Shown here: piece by piece, positions 38,901 to 45,770 of the stretch
How positions within the stretch are numbered: the first letter of the stretch is position 1
Layout: each line of letters begins with the position of its first letter
DNA from: Oscillospiraceae bacterium
GTDB taxonomy: Bacteria; Bacillota; Clostridia; Oscillospirales; Oscillospiraceae
Direction: 5' to 3'
Length of the DNA stretch: 64,000 nt
Assembly: GCA_009784725.1 (NCBI GenBank)
Contig: WQXS01000007.1
Span: 1-64,000, forward strand
Program-made: the position numbers and the translations under genes
Notes under the pieces: model-generated
Told to the model about the DNA's origin: nothing
The model's database searches: none
Seen by the model: only the letters and a program-made list of their open reading frames with translations

Positions 38901-39095
38901 CTTTCAGAAAATTCGATACGCATAGATTTTACAGGCGATAAAGAAACGACAACCGAAATGATTACCGTTTCAGGAAACAAAGATTATTCGGAAAATGAGT
39001 TCAAGTTATCATCACTGAAATATGGAAAAAACAAGGTTACCCTTGTCTTTTTACCGGGATGCGACATTGACATAGAATGGATAATTTTCGAATAA
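35928..39095 (+). CDS. GH2 glycosidase, probable beta-galactosidase
   Basis: A 1055-aa retaining glycosidase. Order: sugar-binding jelly roll (about 1-135), immunoglobulin-like domain (to about 230), TIM barrel with acid/base Glu344 (SVGNEIHD) and likely nucleophile Glu424 (YGGETLS), then about 530 extra residues in Ig-like and CBM6-like modules, ending IDIEWIIF. There is no signal peptide, so it acts in the cytoplasm. With GH31 and GH3 beside it, removal of galactose from xyloglucan oligosaccharides is the natural role; beta-glucuronidase or another GH2 activity cannot be excluded. Belongs to the GH94-GH2 pair behind rnc. Confidence 0.85.
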   Translation: MPNVTLLNDGWSFTLGGGEVNPVTIPHDWLIGDAHNFYTSGVGEYSRKLDLSGIKPGQLVFLRFDGVYMDSELFVNGQKAGEWKYGYTTFEFEITGYISADAINDIRLVVNFDGQSARWYTGAGIYRDVHLIIRNANHFVSDGIYITTALTDGKWTWEADAEVVTDGRAYEVTHTLINPDTEIKPWDINDSSLYTVRSDLTVDGKIEDTVETRIGFRDVKFTTDKGLFVNGNYVKIKGVCLHHDLGSLGAAFSKDAARRQLTIMREMGVNAVRTAHNPPASKFMELCDEMGFLVMSELTDIWVRQKTPGDYSRFFDDWVEKDAASWIRRDRNCPSVILWSVGNEIHDTHIDPEGADKTLRRLLDLVKKHDPKGHAPATLCSNYMTWDNTQSFVDLFKIIGYNYNENLYEPHHKANPDWIIYGGETLSTLQSRDVYHFPLSQNTLGDDDLQCSALGNSTTSWGAESVLACIHDDFNAGFSLGQFLWSGIDYLGEPTPYQTKSCYFGQTDTAGFKKDTYYIFKAAWTDYKEDPFVHIFPYWDFSPGQDIDIRVCSNAPAVALFLDDKQIGKTDIKGKWVADWQLQYKPGILRAEAYDENGNIVAKTIRSSFGDAKSFAANPENYGELDFWTITANDENGKPVENANNRVRISVENGELLALDNGDSTDFESFKSDNKKLFNGKLLAITRRTGADRTRLKVQNDDSDIPVRKVELCLINKDDTGYEIAAKIYPGNSTYDDINWRLTDVGGVDSRLGELIVADDRKSVKIIPKGDGICYVRALPYNGGNHAAFISKYKLELSGFGDSYISPYSFVSATLYTQCNVKPRAGNLRGISTLADKDTHIGFTDLNFGSFGSDEIKMWLFPMNQDPFDFEIWDGLPQNNGKKISTLHYDKGSIWGEYIEATFKLPQRISGISTVCFVFDRKVHVKGFEFTPPDKAFSKLHAAENDGIYGDAFKINGKSVEGIGNNVSIIFDDMDFGINGAGSLKLASRSKLSENSIRIDFTGDKETTTEMITVSGNKDYSENEFKLSSLKYGKNKVTLVFLPGCDIDIEWIIFE

Positions 39096-39103
39096 AATAA
39101 AAG

Positions 39104-39210
39104 CAAGACAGACCGTAAGAGGTGCTTTAGACCGGTTTTTACGAAGTGTAGGGCGACAAGACCCGTTCCGAGTAAAAAGCGGGATGAAGCACCTCTTGCG
39201 GGATGGCTGT
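39104..39210. other. Large dyad between convergent genes
   Basis: CCGTAAGAGGTGCTT (39113-39127) pairs with AAGCACCTCTTGCGG (39187-39201) with one G-U, and CCGGTTTTTAC (39132-39142) pairs with GTAAAAAGCGG (39172-39182) with one mismatch, around a GGG/CCC tip near 39151-39163. It fills the gap between the GH2 and GH31 stop codons and may act as a terminator for both, though neither side has a T run. A mobile repeat or structured RNA is also possible. Confidence 0.6.
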
Positions 39211-39220
39211 ATGTAATGCT

Positions 39221-41422
39221 CTAACAAACCACTTCCAGTTTTAAATTTGGGGCATCGCCGTCTATTGTTAGTTTAATTTCACCGTTTTCGGATTTCGCTG
39301 TGACAGTTGCACGGCGATTTCCTTTACTGTCATAAAGTTCTATGCTTTGCTCCGATATATTATAAGCCTTTAATGTAACGTTTTCATGGTAATCATACTC
39401 TGCTTTATCATCTCTACCCATTGCAATAAGTGTATTTTCCGGAACAAACACGGGGATTGTCATATAGTCGTATTTCCCTTTGAGAAGTCTTCCGCCGGTA
39501 ACTGTTTCATTTGTAAAGAAGTTAGTAAACCTTCCTTCGGGCAGATAAACATCACAGTGTCCGTCTTCAAAAAATACGGGAGCAACAAGCAGGCTGTCGC
39601 CGAGCATGTATTGCTTGTCAAGTGTGAAGCAAAGCGGGTCATCGGGGTACTGCATTACCATAGGACGCATCATCGGAACACCCGTTTGAGTTGCTTTAAC
39701 AGCCTCGGCAAAAAGATACGGCATCAATGAATGCTTTACTTTTGTAAACTTACGTACTATATCGACCGACTCCTCATCGTAGAGCCACGGCACTCTGTAT
39801 GATGTACTGCCGTGAAGTCTCGAATGTGTTGAGAATAATCCGAAAGCTACCCAGCGTTTATAGACATCGGCTGTAGCCGTTGCTTCAAAGCCGCCTATAT
39901 CATGGCTCCAAAACGCAAAACCGCCGAGCGCAAGCGACAGGCCACCCCTAAGAGATTCTGCCATTGCCGCAAATGTTGCCTCACAGTCTCCGCCCCAATG
40001 AACGGGGAACTGCTGTCCGCCGGTTGTTGCACTTCTGGCAAACAAAACGGCATTTCCTTTGCCTTTTTTACGCTCAAGCATTTTATAAACAGCTTCATTA
40101 AACAAGAATGTATAATAATTGTGCATTTTCTGCGGGTCACCATCGTCAAACCATTTTACATCCTTTGCAGGGATGCGCTCGCCGAAATCGGTTTTAAAGC
40201 AGTCAACACCCATATCTACGAGAGCCTCAAGCTTTTCCGTATACCACTTTGATGCATCGGGATTTGTAAAGTCAACAATTCCCATTGCAGGCTGCCACAT
40301 ATCCCACTGCCAGACGTTACCGTCTGTTTTCTTAAGCAGATAACCCATCGATGCAGCTTCATCAAAAAGAGGGGATTTTTGACCTATATATGGGTTGATC
40401 CATACACAGACACGAAGACCTTTGTCATGCAGGCGCTTGAGCATTGCCTTAGGTTCGGGGAACATTTCCTCATCCCATGAGAAATTACACCATTCGTACT
40501 CCTTCATCCAAAAGCAGTCATAATGAAAAACGGTAAGAGGTATTTCACGCTCTGCCATTCCGTCTATAAAACTGTTGACGGTTTTTTCATCATAATTTGT
40601 AGTAAATGAAGTAGAAAGCCAAAGACCGAATGACCAGGCGGGCGGAAGCGGGGCTTTGCCCGTAAGCTCACAATAATTGGCAACAGCATTTTTTACATTT
40701 CCTCCGCCGATAATAAAGTACTCAAGTTCTTCACCCGGAACAGAAAACTGAACTCGTGAAGCCGCTTCAGATGCAATTTCATAACTGACACGCTCGGGAT
40801 GATTTGCAAAAACTCCGTATCCTTTTGAAGAAACATAAAACGGAATATTCTTATAAGCAAGGTCGGAAGCTGTTCCGCCGTCTTCGTTCCAGATATCCAC
40901 ACTCTGTCCGTTTTTGATAAACGGAGTAAAGCGTTCACCAAGCCCGTAGATATATTCATCAACCTCAAGATCGAGCCTTTCTCGAAAATACGGGCCGTCG
41001 GACGTGGTCAGATAAGCCGCCTGTTTAAAGTCGGTGCGGGTCAGCAGCTTTCCGTCATACTCAAATGTCAGTGAAAATCTTTCCCTGTCGAGTGATGCAG
41101 AAATTTTACCGGATTTAACCGTGTATTTTTCTTCGGTTTCCATATATGACAGCTTTTGCCTGTCGATATTTAAATTAAACGAAGGAGCCTTCGGCATTGC
41201 ATTTTTATAATGGTACATTTTAATGCCGAGTATATCCTCGCTTGGCGCAGTAATCTCAAGGGTAATCAACGGGCCTCCGAGTGTCTGACCCCTGTGCGTT
41301 ACAGGAAACGGAGAGATGAATGCCGTAAAAACCTCATCCTCGCAGGTTACATGTCTTATTTCCGCACAACCGAACACCGTTACCCCCGGTTTTGCGAGCC
41401 AAAATCCATCGGTAAATTTCAT
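39221..41422 (-). CDS. GH31 alpha-xylosidase (YicI type)
   Basis: A 733-aa enzyme closely resembling E. coli YicI along its length. It releases alpha-1,6-xylose from the non-reducing end of xyloglucan oligosaccharides. The nucleophile is Asp412 (KTDFGERIP) and the acid/base Asp479 (HWGGDCEATF). The substrate-loop sequences FHYDCFWMKEYEWCNF and CVWINPYIGQKSPLF are the alpha-xylosidase type rather than the alpha-glucosidase type. No signal peptide. Its ATG overlaps the GH3 stop (ATGA), so the two are co-translated. Confidence 0.93.
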   Translation of the reverse strand: MKFTDGFWLAKPGVTVFGCAEIRHVTCEDEVFTAFISPFPVTHRGQTLGGPLITLEITAPSEDILGIKMYHYKNAMPKAPSFNLNIDRQKLSYMETEEKYTVKSGKISASLDRERFSLTFEYDGKLLTRTDFKQAAYLTTSDGPYFRERLDLEVDEYIYGLGERFTPFIKNGQSVDIWNEDGGTASDLAYKNIPFYVSSKGYGVFANHPERVSYEIASEAASRVQFSVPGEELEYFIIGGGNVKNAVANYCELTGKAPLPPAWSFGLWLSTSFTTNYDEKTVNSFIDGMAEREIPLTVFHYDCFWMKEYEWCNFSWDEEMFPEPKAMLKRLHDKGLRVCVWINPYIGQKSPLFDEAASMGYLLKKTDGNVWQWDMWQPAMGIVDFTNPDASKWYTEKLEALVDMGVDCFKTDFGERIPAKDVKWFDDGDPQKMHNYYTFLFNEAVYKMLERKKGKGNAVLFARSATTGGQQFPVHWGGDCEATFAAMAESLRGGLSLALGGFAFWSHDIGGFEATATADVYKRWVAFGLFSTHSRLHGSTSYRVPWLYDEESVDIVRKFTKVKHSLMPYLFAEAVKATQTGVPMMRPMVMQYPDDPLCFTLDKQYMLGDSLLVAPVFFEDGHCDVYLPEGRFTNFFTNETVTGGRLLKGKYDYMTIPVFVPENTLIAMGRDDKAEYDYHENVTLKAYNISEQSIELYDSKGNRRATVTAKSENGEIKLTIDGDAPNLKLEVVC

Positions 41423-43827
41423 AGCTTCTCCTCCTGTGATAGTTTAATATTTTCGCTTGATGAGCCGATTTGGAAAATCACCGACTCCGGAGATATTGAA
41501 AAACTGTTTTCTTTTTCATCAAAAAGTGTTATTTCTCCGGGCGGCACCGTGAACTTAATTTCCTTTTCTTCTCCGGGTGTAAGATGAATCCGTTTAAATC
41601 CGCAGAGCTTTTTAAGCGGAGCTTTAACCGGTACACACTTCATTGTTGCATACAGCTGCACAACCTCATCACCTTTAACCTCTCCGGTGTTTTTTACTTT
41701 ACAGGATACAACAAACTCAGGACCGGATTTTTCAATTTTAAGTCCGCTGTAACCGAAGCATGTATAACTAAGCCCGAATCCGAAAGGAAACTGTACGGGT
41801 TTATCAAAGTACATATAGGTCCGGGGGTTGTTAATGATGTCATAATCATTTATATCGGGCAGGTCATCTTCGGATAAATACCATGTCATAGAGGTCCGTC
41901 CCGCCGGATTGTTTATACCGAACAGGGTTTCACCGACAGCCTTTCCGACATATTGCTCTCCGTGTGAAGTATATATCACAGCTCTCAGAAGCTCCAACTC
42001 ATCGGGAAAAGCAAACGGATATCCCGCAATCAGCGATAAAACAATATTCGGGTTAACTGCATGAATGCGTTTAATAAGCTCCGTCCAGCGGCGGGGGAAG
42101 GTGATAGCGGGCCGGTCAAAGCACTCACGGCCGTTAATAAGCGGGTGGTTGCCGAGCATGAGGATTACCGTATCTGCGGTTTTGGCTTCTTCAAGTGCCG
42201 GAATAATGCCGTCGCTTATGATTTCTCTTTTAAATCCCGACATCAGATTTGCGATTTCCGCATTTTTTTCAGCATTGTAACGGTTTCCGAATAAATGACC
42301 ATTCGGTATAAAATCACCGGAGCTTTCATCACGCAAAAACAGTTCCTGTGTAAACCAGCCCCAGACACAGTCCGCTTTGCAGTTCAGCTCAAGGTTTGCC
42401 GGAAGAGCAAGATATTTACCGCTTTTCGGTTCTCTGTAAGATACGGAATCAAAACCCCAGTCGATTTCCTCAAACTCGGTTCTTGTTTTTTCATCTCCGT
42501 CAAAAAATACATTGCCGTCGTCATCTACTCTTAGCCAGCTCTTTTCTTTTTTACTGTAAATTACACAGATATCATGTATACGGACACTTTCAATAGAATC
42601 CTTGTCGGTAATGCTGCAGATTTCATCGAACGGAGTAATAACCTCCGGCGGGCGCCCCGAATACCAGTCGGGCAGATTGTGTTCCGCTAAATCACCGATA
42701 AGAAGAATTTTTCCGCAGTCATCCTTATTAAGCGGGAGTATACCGTCATTTTTAAGGAGAACCATACTCTTGCGTGCTGCTTCAAGTGCTGTGTCCGAGT
42801 GTTCTCTGCAGCAAAGACGGTCTTCTTTAATGCTTGAATACGGATTCATTTCGGGCGGATCAAACTCACCGAATCTGAAACGCAGCTTAAATATGTTAGT
42901 AACAGCAATGTCAATATCATCTTCGGTAATAAGCTTCCTGTTATATGCTTCGGTTGCAGCATCAATAACAAGCTCGTGTTTTTGGTCGGTAAAGCAGTCC
43001 ACTCCGGCTTTCATAGCAAGCGCAATTGCTTCGGCGTTGGTTTCGCAGTATTTATGAGCATATACCGTCTGTGCCAAATCATCTCCGTCGCAGACAATAT
43101 ACCCTTCACAGCCCCATTCACCTTTAACTATATCGAGAACTTCGGGGTTGACGATGCATGGAATGCTGTTTATTTCGTTATATGCAGTCATAAGTGACAT
43201 TGCTCTGCCTTCAACAAAAGCATACTCGAAGACTTTTAAATAATACTCGCGTTTTACACGCTCGCTTATGTCGGTTGATGCGGCAAGCCTGTTTTTTTCC
43301 ACATTATTACCGTAAAAATGCTTTGGAGCGCAGGATGTTTTTAAGTAAAAAGCATCCTCTCCCTGAACTCCTTTAATAAAACCTGTTGACAGTTTTCCGG
43401 CAAGATACGGGTCTTCTCCGTACGCTTCTTCGGTCCGTCCCCAGCGCGGGTCACGCTCCATATCAATTGTCGGAGACCATATAGTCAACCAGCGTGTTTT
43501 GTTATCTTTTTCGTACCAAACTCTTGCTTCCGTTCCTATTACATCTCCGACCCGATGCATTAAATCTGCATCCCATGTAAGAGAAAGCCCCATCGGTTGG
43601 GGAAATACGGTGGAGTTACCGTAAGGCCATTGCTCGTAATATGTTCTGACCAATAACCCGTGAGCACCCTCGGCACTTACATTGTATTCTTTTATTCCGA
43701 GACGCGGAACAGCCTCTTGCTGTGTATGAAGAAACCCGATTTTCTCTTCGATAGTCATTTTGGAAATGAGATCGGAAATACGCTCCATAAGAGGGAGTGA
43801 TGTGTTTAAATAGTTAGGTGTTGACAT
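41419..43827 (-). CDS. GH3 beta-glucosidase or beta-xylosidase with an insertion
   Basis: An 802-aa retaining exo-glycosidase. TIM barrel with WSPTIDMERDPRWGRTEEAYGEDP and KHFYGNN, the nucleophile Asp247 in YIVCDGDDL, then the alpha/beta sandwich and a C-terminal fibronectin-III-like domain. About residues 417-526 are an insertion inside the sandwich, with SYREPKSGKYLALP, resembling a fascin/beta-trefoil fold. No signal peptide, so cytoplasmic. An in-frame ATG at 43878 would add 17 residues; 43827 fits family N-termini. In xyloglucan catabolism it would remove the glucose exposed after GH31. Barrel motifs also fit beta-xylosidases. Confidence 0.88.
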   Translation of the reverse strand: MSTPNYLNTSLPLMERISDLISKMTIEEKIGFLHTQQEAVPRLGIKEYNVSAEGAHGLLVRTYYEQWPYGNSTVFPQPMGLSLTWDADLMHRVGDVIGTEARVWYEKDNKTRWLTIWSPTIDMERDPRWGRTEEAYGEDPYLAGKLSTGFIKGVQGEDAFYLKTSCAPKHFYGNNVEKNRLAASTDISERVKREYYLKVFEYAFVEGRAMSLMTAYNEINSIPCIVNPEVLDIVKGEWGCEGYIVCDGDDLAQTVYAHKYCETNAEAIALAMKAGVDCFTDQKHELVIDAATEAYNRKLITEDDIDIAVTNIFKLRFRFGEFDPPEMNPYSSIKEDRLCCREHSDTALEAARKSMVLLKNDGILPLNKDDCGKILLIGDLAEHNLPDWYSGRPPEVITPFDEICSITDKDSIESVRIHDICVIYSKKEKSWLRVDDDGNVFFDGDEKTRTEFEEIDWGFDSVSYREPKSGKYLALPANLELNCKADCVWGWFTQELFLRDESSGDFIPNGHLFGNRYNAEKNAEIANLMSGFKREIISDGIIPALEEAKTADTVILMLGNHPLINGRECFDRPAITFPRRWTELIKRIHAVNPNIVLSLIAGYPFAFPDELELLRAVIYTSHGEQYVGKAVGETLFGINNPAGRTSMTWYLSEDDLPDINDYDIINNPRTYMYFDKPVQFPFGFGLSYTCFGYSGLKIEKSGPEFVVSCKVKNTGEVKGDEVVQLYATMKCVPVKAPLKKLCGFKRIHLTPGEEKEIKFTVPPGEITLFDEKENSFSISPESVIFQIGSSSENIKLSQEEKL

Positions 43828-43868
43828 TTTTATTGACCATTCCTTCTTTATTTTTTGACCGCTTACAT

Positions 43869-43897
43869 ATCGTAGCATACTTATAAATTTACTACAA
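43869..43897 (-). promoter_or_regulatory. Candidate promoter for GH3-GH31
   Basis: On the minus strand TTGTAG (43897-43892), 17 bases, TACGAT (43874-43869), about 40 bases before the GH3 start. Confidence 0.5.
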
Positions 43898-43933
43898 TAT
43901 TAAAATGTTTTATCGCATTAAGTTTGTAACGGA

Positions 43934-43943
43934 ATTACGTAAT
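43934..43943. promoter_or_regulatory. Palindrome in the divergent regulatory region
   Basis: ATTACGTAAT is a perfect 10-base palindrome flanked on both sides by TTGTAAC (43924-43930 and 43948-43954). It lies between the two divergent promoters and could be an operator shared by both arms of the locus. Inferred only. Confidence 0.35.
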
Positions 43944-43961
43944 ATAATTGTAACATTCATA

Positions 43962-43990
43962 TTGACTTTAATATACCGCCATGATATCTT
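43962..43990 (+). promoter_or_regulatory. Candidate promoter for the surface-protein operon
   Basis: TTGACT (43962-43967), 17 bases, TATCTT (43985-43990), about 43 bases before the start codon at 44033. Confidence 0.5.
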
Positions 43991-44032
43991 TAATTTTGAG
44001 CAAAATTAACAGTTTTAGAAAGGATTAATAAA

Positions 44033-45691
44033 ATGAAAAAAAGACTTATTCCAATCACCCTTGCTATAGTTATGCTTATGGCATTTATTCCCTTCGGCCC
44101 TGCAGCAGTAGCGGAGGAAGTCGAATACCTTGCAAGATTCGGTGCGCAAATGGCAGACCCTATTAATGGATGGGAGCTTGGCGAGGTTGCCGAAACAAAA
44201 TTTAAATTAAATGAAGAAGCAACAATCAAAATTGATTTTGGTCAAACAACAAACTTCGGCGATGGAAATTACATTGCGATTGAAACAAGCTTGGATGTAC
44301 CGGAAGCATTTCATGGCATGGACCCCTTCCAAAGCCCTCCGCTTGCAGAGGTACTTTCATTTACTCTTGATGGTAATTATGTATCAATGAACTCTGTTTT
44401 TCTTAATGCCGAAGGCATGAAGGATGAAACCGCAGACGGAAAAGACGGACTTAGATTAACACTTGCAAACTTCTGGTCTTCAATCCCCGGCGGTGATATG
44501 CCTGTAAGACCTGCTCAGCTTGGTGATTTTAACACACTCGAAATTACATTTATAGTCCGAGGTGTGTATTTTGCACAGTTTGCAGCTCAAATGAGCGATG
44601 ATATTGGTTGGGAGCTTGGAGATTTTGCTGCAACAGGTTTCGTTTTAGGTCAACCTGCGGTATTAGATATTGATTTTGGCGATAAAGTAAATTTTGGTGA
44701 CGGTAATTATGTCGCAATTAATACAAACCTTCCAAATACATTTGACGGCATTTTTGCTGACACAGACATGGCTCAGATTCTATCTTTCCAACTTGACGGT
44801 AATGAAATACCAATGGGAGATGTTCTTTTAAATCCTGAAGGATTAGCCCCGCTCGACGGCAGTGATAATGAAGGTGTCAGATTGAATTTTACAAATAAAT
44901 GGAACGGCGATATTTCGGAGCAACCTTTTGACCCTGATACAGTAGGTGACTTCCAAACTCTTAGAATTGAGTTTATTATTCATTATGTCGGAGACCCGCC
45001 CGAACCTCCGCCGCCCGAAGCTGTTGAGCTGCAAATGAGCGGTATTGCATATATCGGCGGAACATTCGAATTTATGGACGGCAATCATCTTGCCGGCGGC
45101 GATGACCTTGACAGATGTGACTGGTGGGCTTTTGAAGATCAGGCAACTCCGATTGAAATCGGTGTACCTTTTACTGTTTCAATTGATATGGGCAGTGAAA
45201 AAATAAGGCATGGTCTTGCAGCTTGGAACGACGAAGACTATATAATTGCAGTTGATACCGATATAGCAAGTCCTCCTGCATTTTTCGATGCGTATATTGA
45301 TAAAATCGTAAAAGACGGGAATGAAGTCAGCTTTAACGCAGACAATGTCACAGTCGGTGCAGAGCGCGGAAATCTCAGAATCTCATTAACAAACTCATGG
45401 GCAGAGTCCGCCGGTGATCCTGTACCTATTGCAGGTCCGAACTCCATAGGTGAGTTTTCAAAGCTTGAAGTTACAATGGTTATTGTTGAGCTCGATGAGC
45501 CAAACCCTTTTGCAGGCAACGTAGTTCAAGAAGCTCCTCCGACACCGATGCCGACCCCGACACCACCAGAAAACCGTGAAGAACCCAAATCAGGTCTTCC
45601 CGGCTGGGTAATCCCCGTAATAATCGGCGGTGTTGCAGTCATTGCAGTTGTAGTAGTGCTGGTTGTACTTAAAAACAAGAAAAAAGCATAG
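44033..45691 (+). CDS. Secreted, membrane-anchored protein with three beta-rich repeats
   Basis: A 552-aa protein of unknown function. Signal peptide to about residue 27 (AVA then EEV), three related repeats of about 145 residues (about 30-178, 180-325, 330-490), a Pro/Thr linker (about 498-520) and a C-terminal membrane helix (about 523-548) ending KNKKKA. Repeats 1 and 2 share GWELG, IDFG, NFGDGNY, LSF-LDGN, and a closing LRI-F/LEITF pattern; repeat 3 is more distant. The C-terminal domain of the next gene, GH5, has the same pattern. A cell-surface glycan-binding role is likely from context and architecture, but no known CBM family is recognised. AAAGGATT precedes the ATG. Confidence 0.85.
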   Translation: MKKRLIPITLAIVMLMAFIPFGPAAVAEEVEYLARFGAQMADPINGWELGEVAETKFKLNEEATIKIDFGQTTNFGDGNYIAIETSLDVPEAFHGMDPFQSPPLAEVLSFTLDGNYVSMNSVFLNAEGMKDETADGKDGLRLTLANFWSSIPGGDMPVRPAQLGDFNTLEITFIVRGVYFAQFAAQMSDDIGWELGDFAATGFVLGQPAVLDIDFGDKVNFGDGNYVAINTNLPNTFDGIFADTDMAQILSFQLDGNEIPMGDVLLNPEGLAPLDGSDNEGVRLNFTNKWNGDISEQPFDPDTVGDFQTLRIEFIIHYVGDPPEPPPPEAVELQMSGIAYIGGTFEFMDGNHLAGGDDLDRCDWWAFEDQATPIEIGVPFTVSIDMGSEKIRHGLAAWNDEDYIIAVDTDIASPPAFFDAYIDKIVKDGNEVSFNADNVTVGAERGNLRISLTNSWAESAGDPVPIAGPNSIGEFSKLEVTMVIVELDEPNPFAGNVVQEAPPTPMPTPTPPENREEPKSGLPGWVIPVIIGGVAVIAVVVVLVVLKNKKKA

Positions 45692-45701
45692 ATAGCTTAA
45701 A

Positions 45702-45736
45702 AAGAGGAATTACCTCAAAATGGGGTAATTCCTCTT
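45702..45736 (+). terminator. Hairpin between the surface-protein gene and GH5
   Basis: AAGAGGAATTACC (45702-45714) pairs perfectly with GGTAATTCCTCTT (45724-45736). No T run follows (AACCTATTTATT), so it may be an mRNA-stabilising 3' structure with partial read-through into GH5. Confidence 0.55.
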
Positions 45737-45770
45737 AACCTATTTATTCTACAAATTAAGGAAGTTCAAA

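Noticed and set aside
39104-39210. Remnant of an insertion sequence
   Set aside because: No coding remnant or target duplication; the whole stretch is one dyad.
41210-43376. Plus-strand frames opposite GH31 and GH3, up to 151 codons
   Set aside because: Codon shadows of the minus-strand enzymes; no ribosome sites or recognisable domains.
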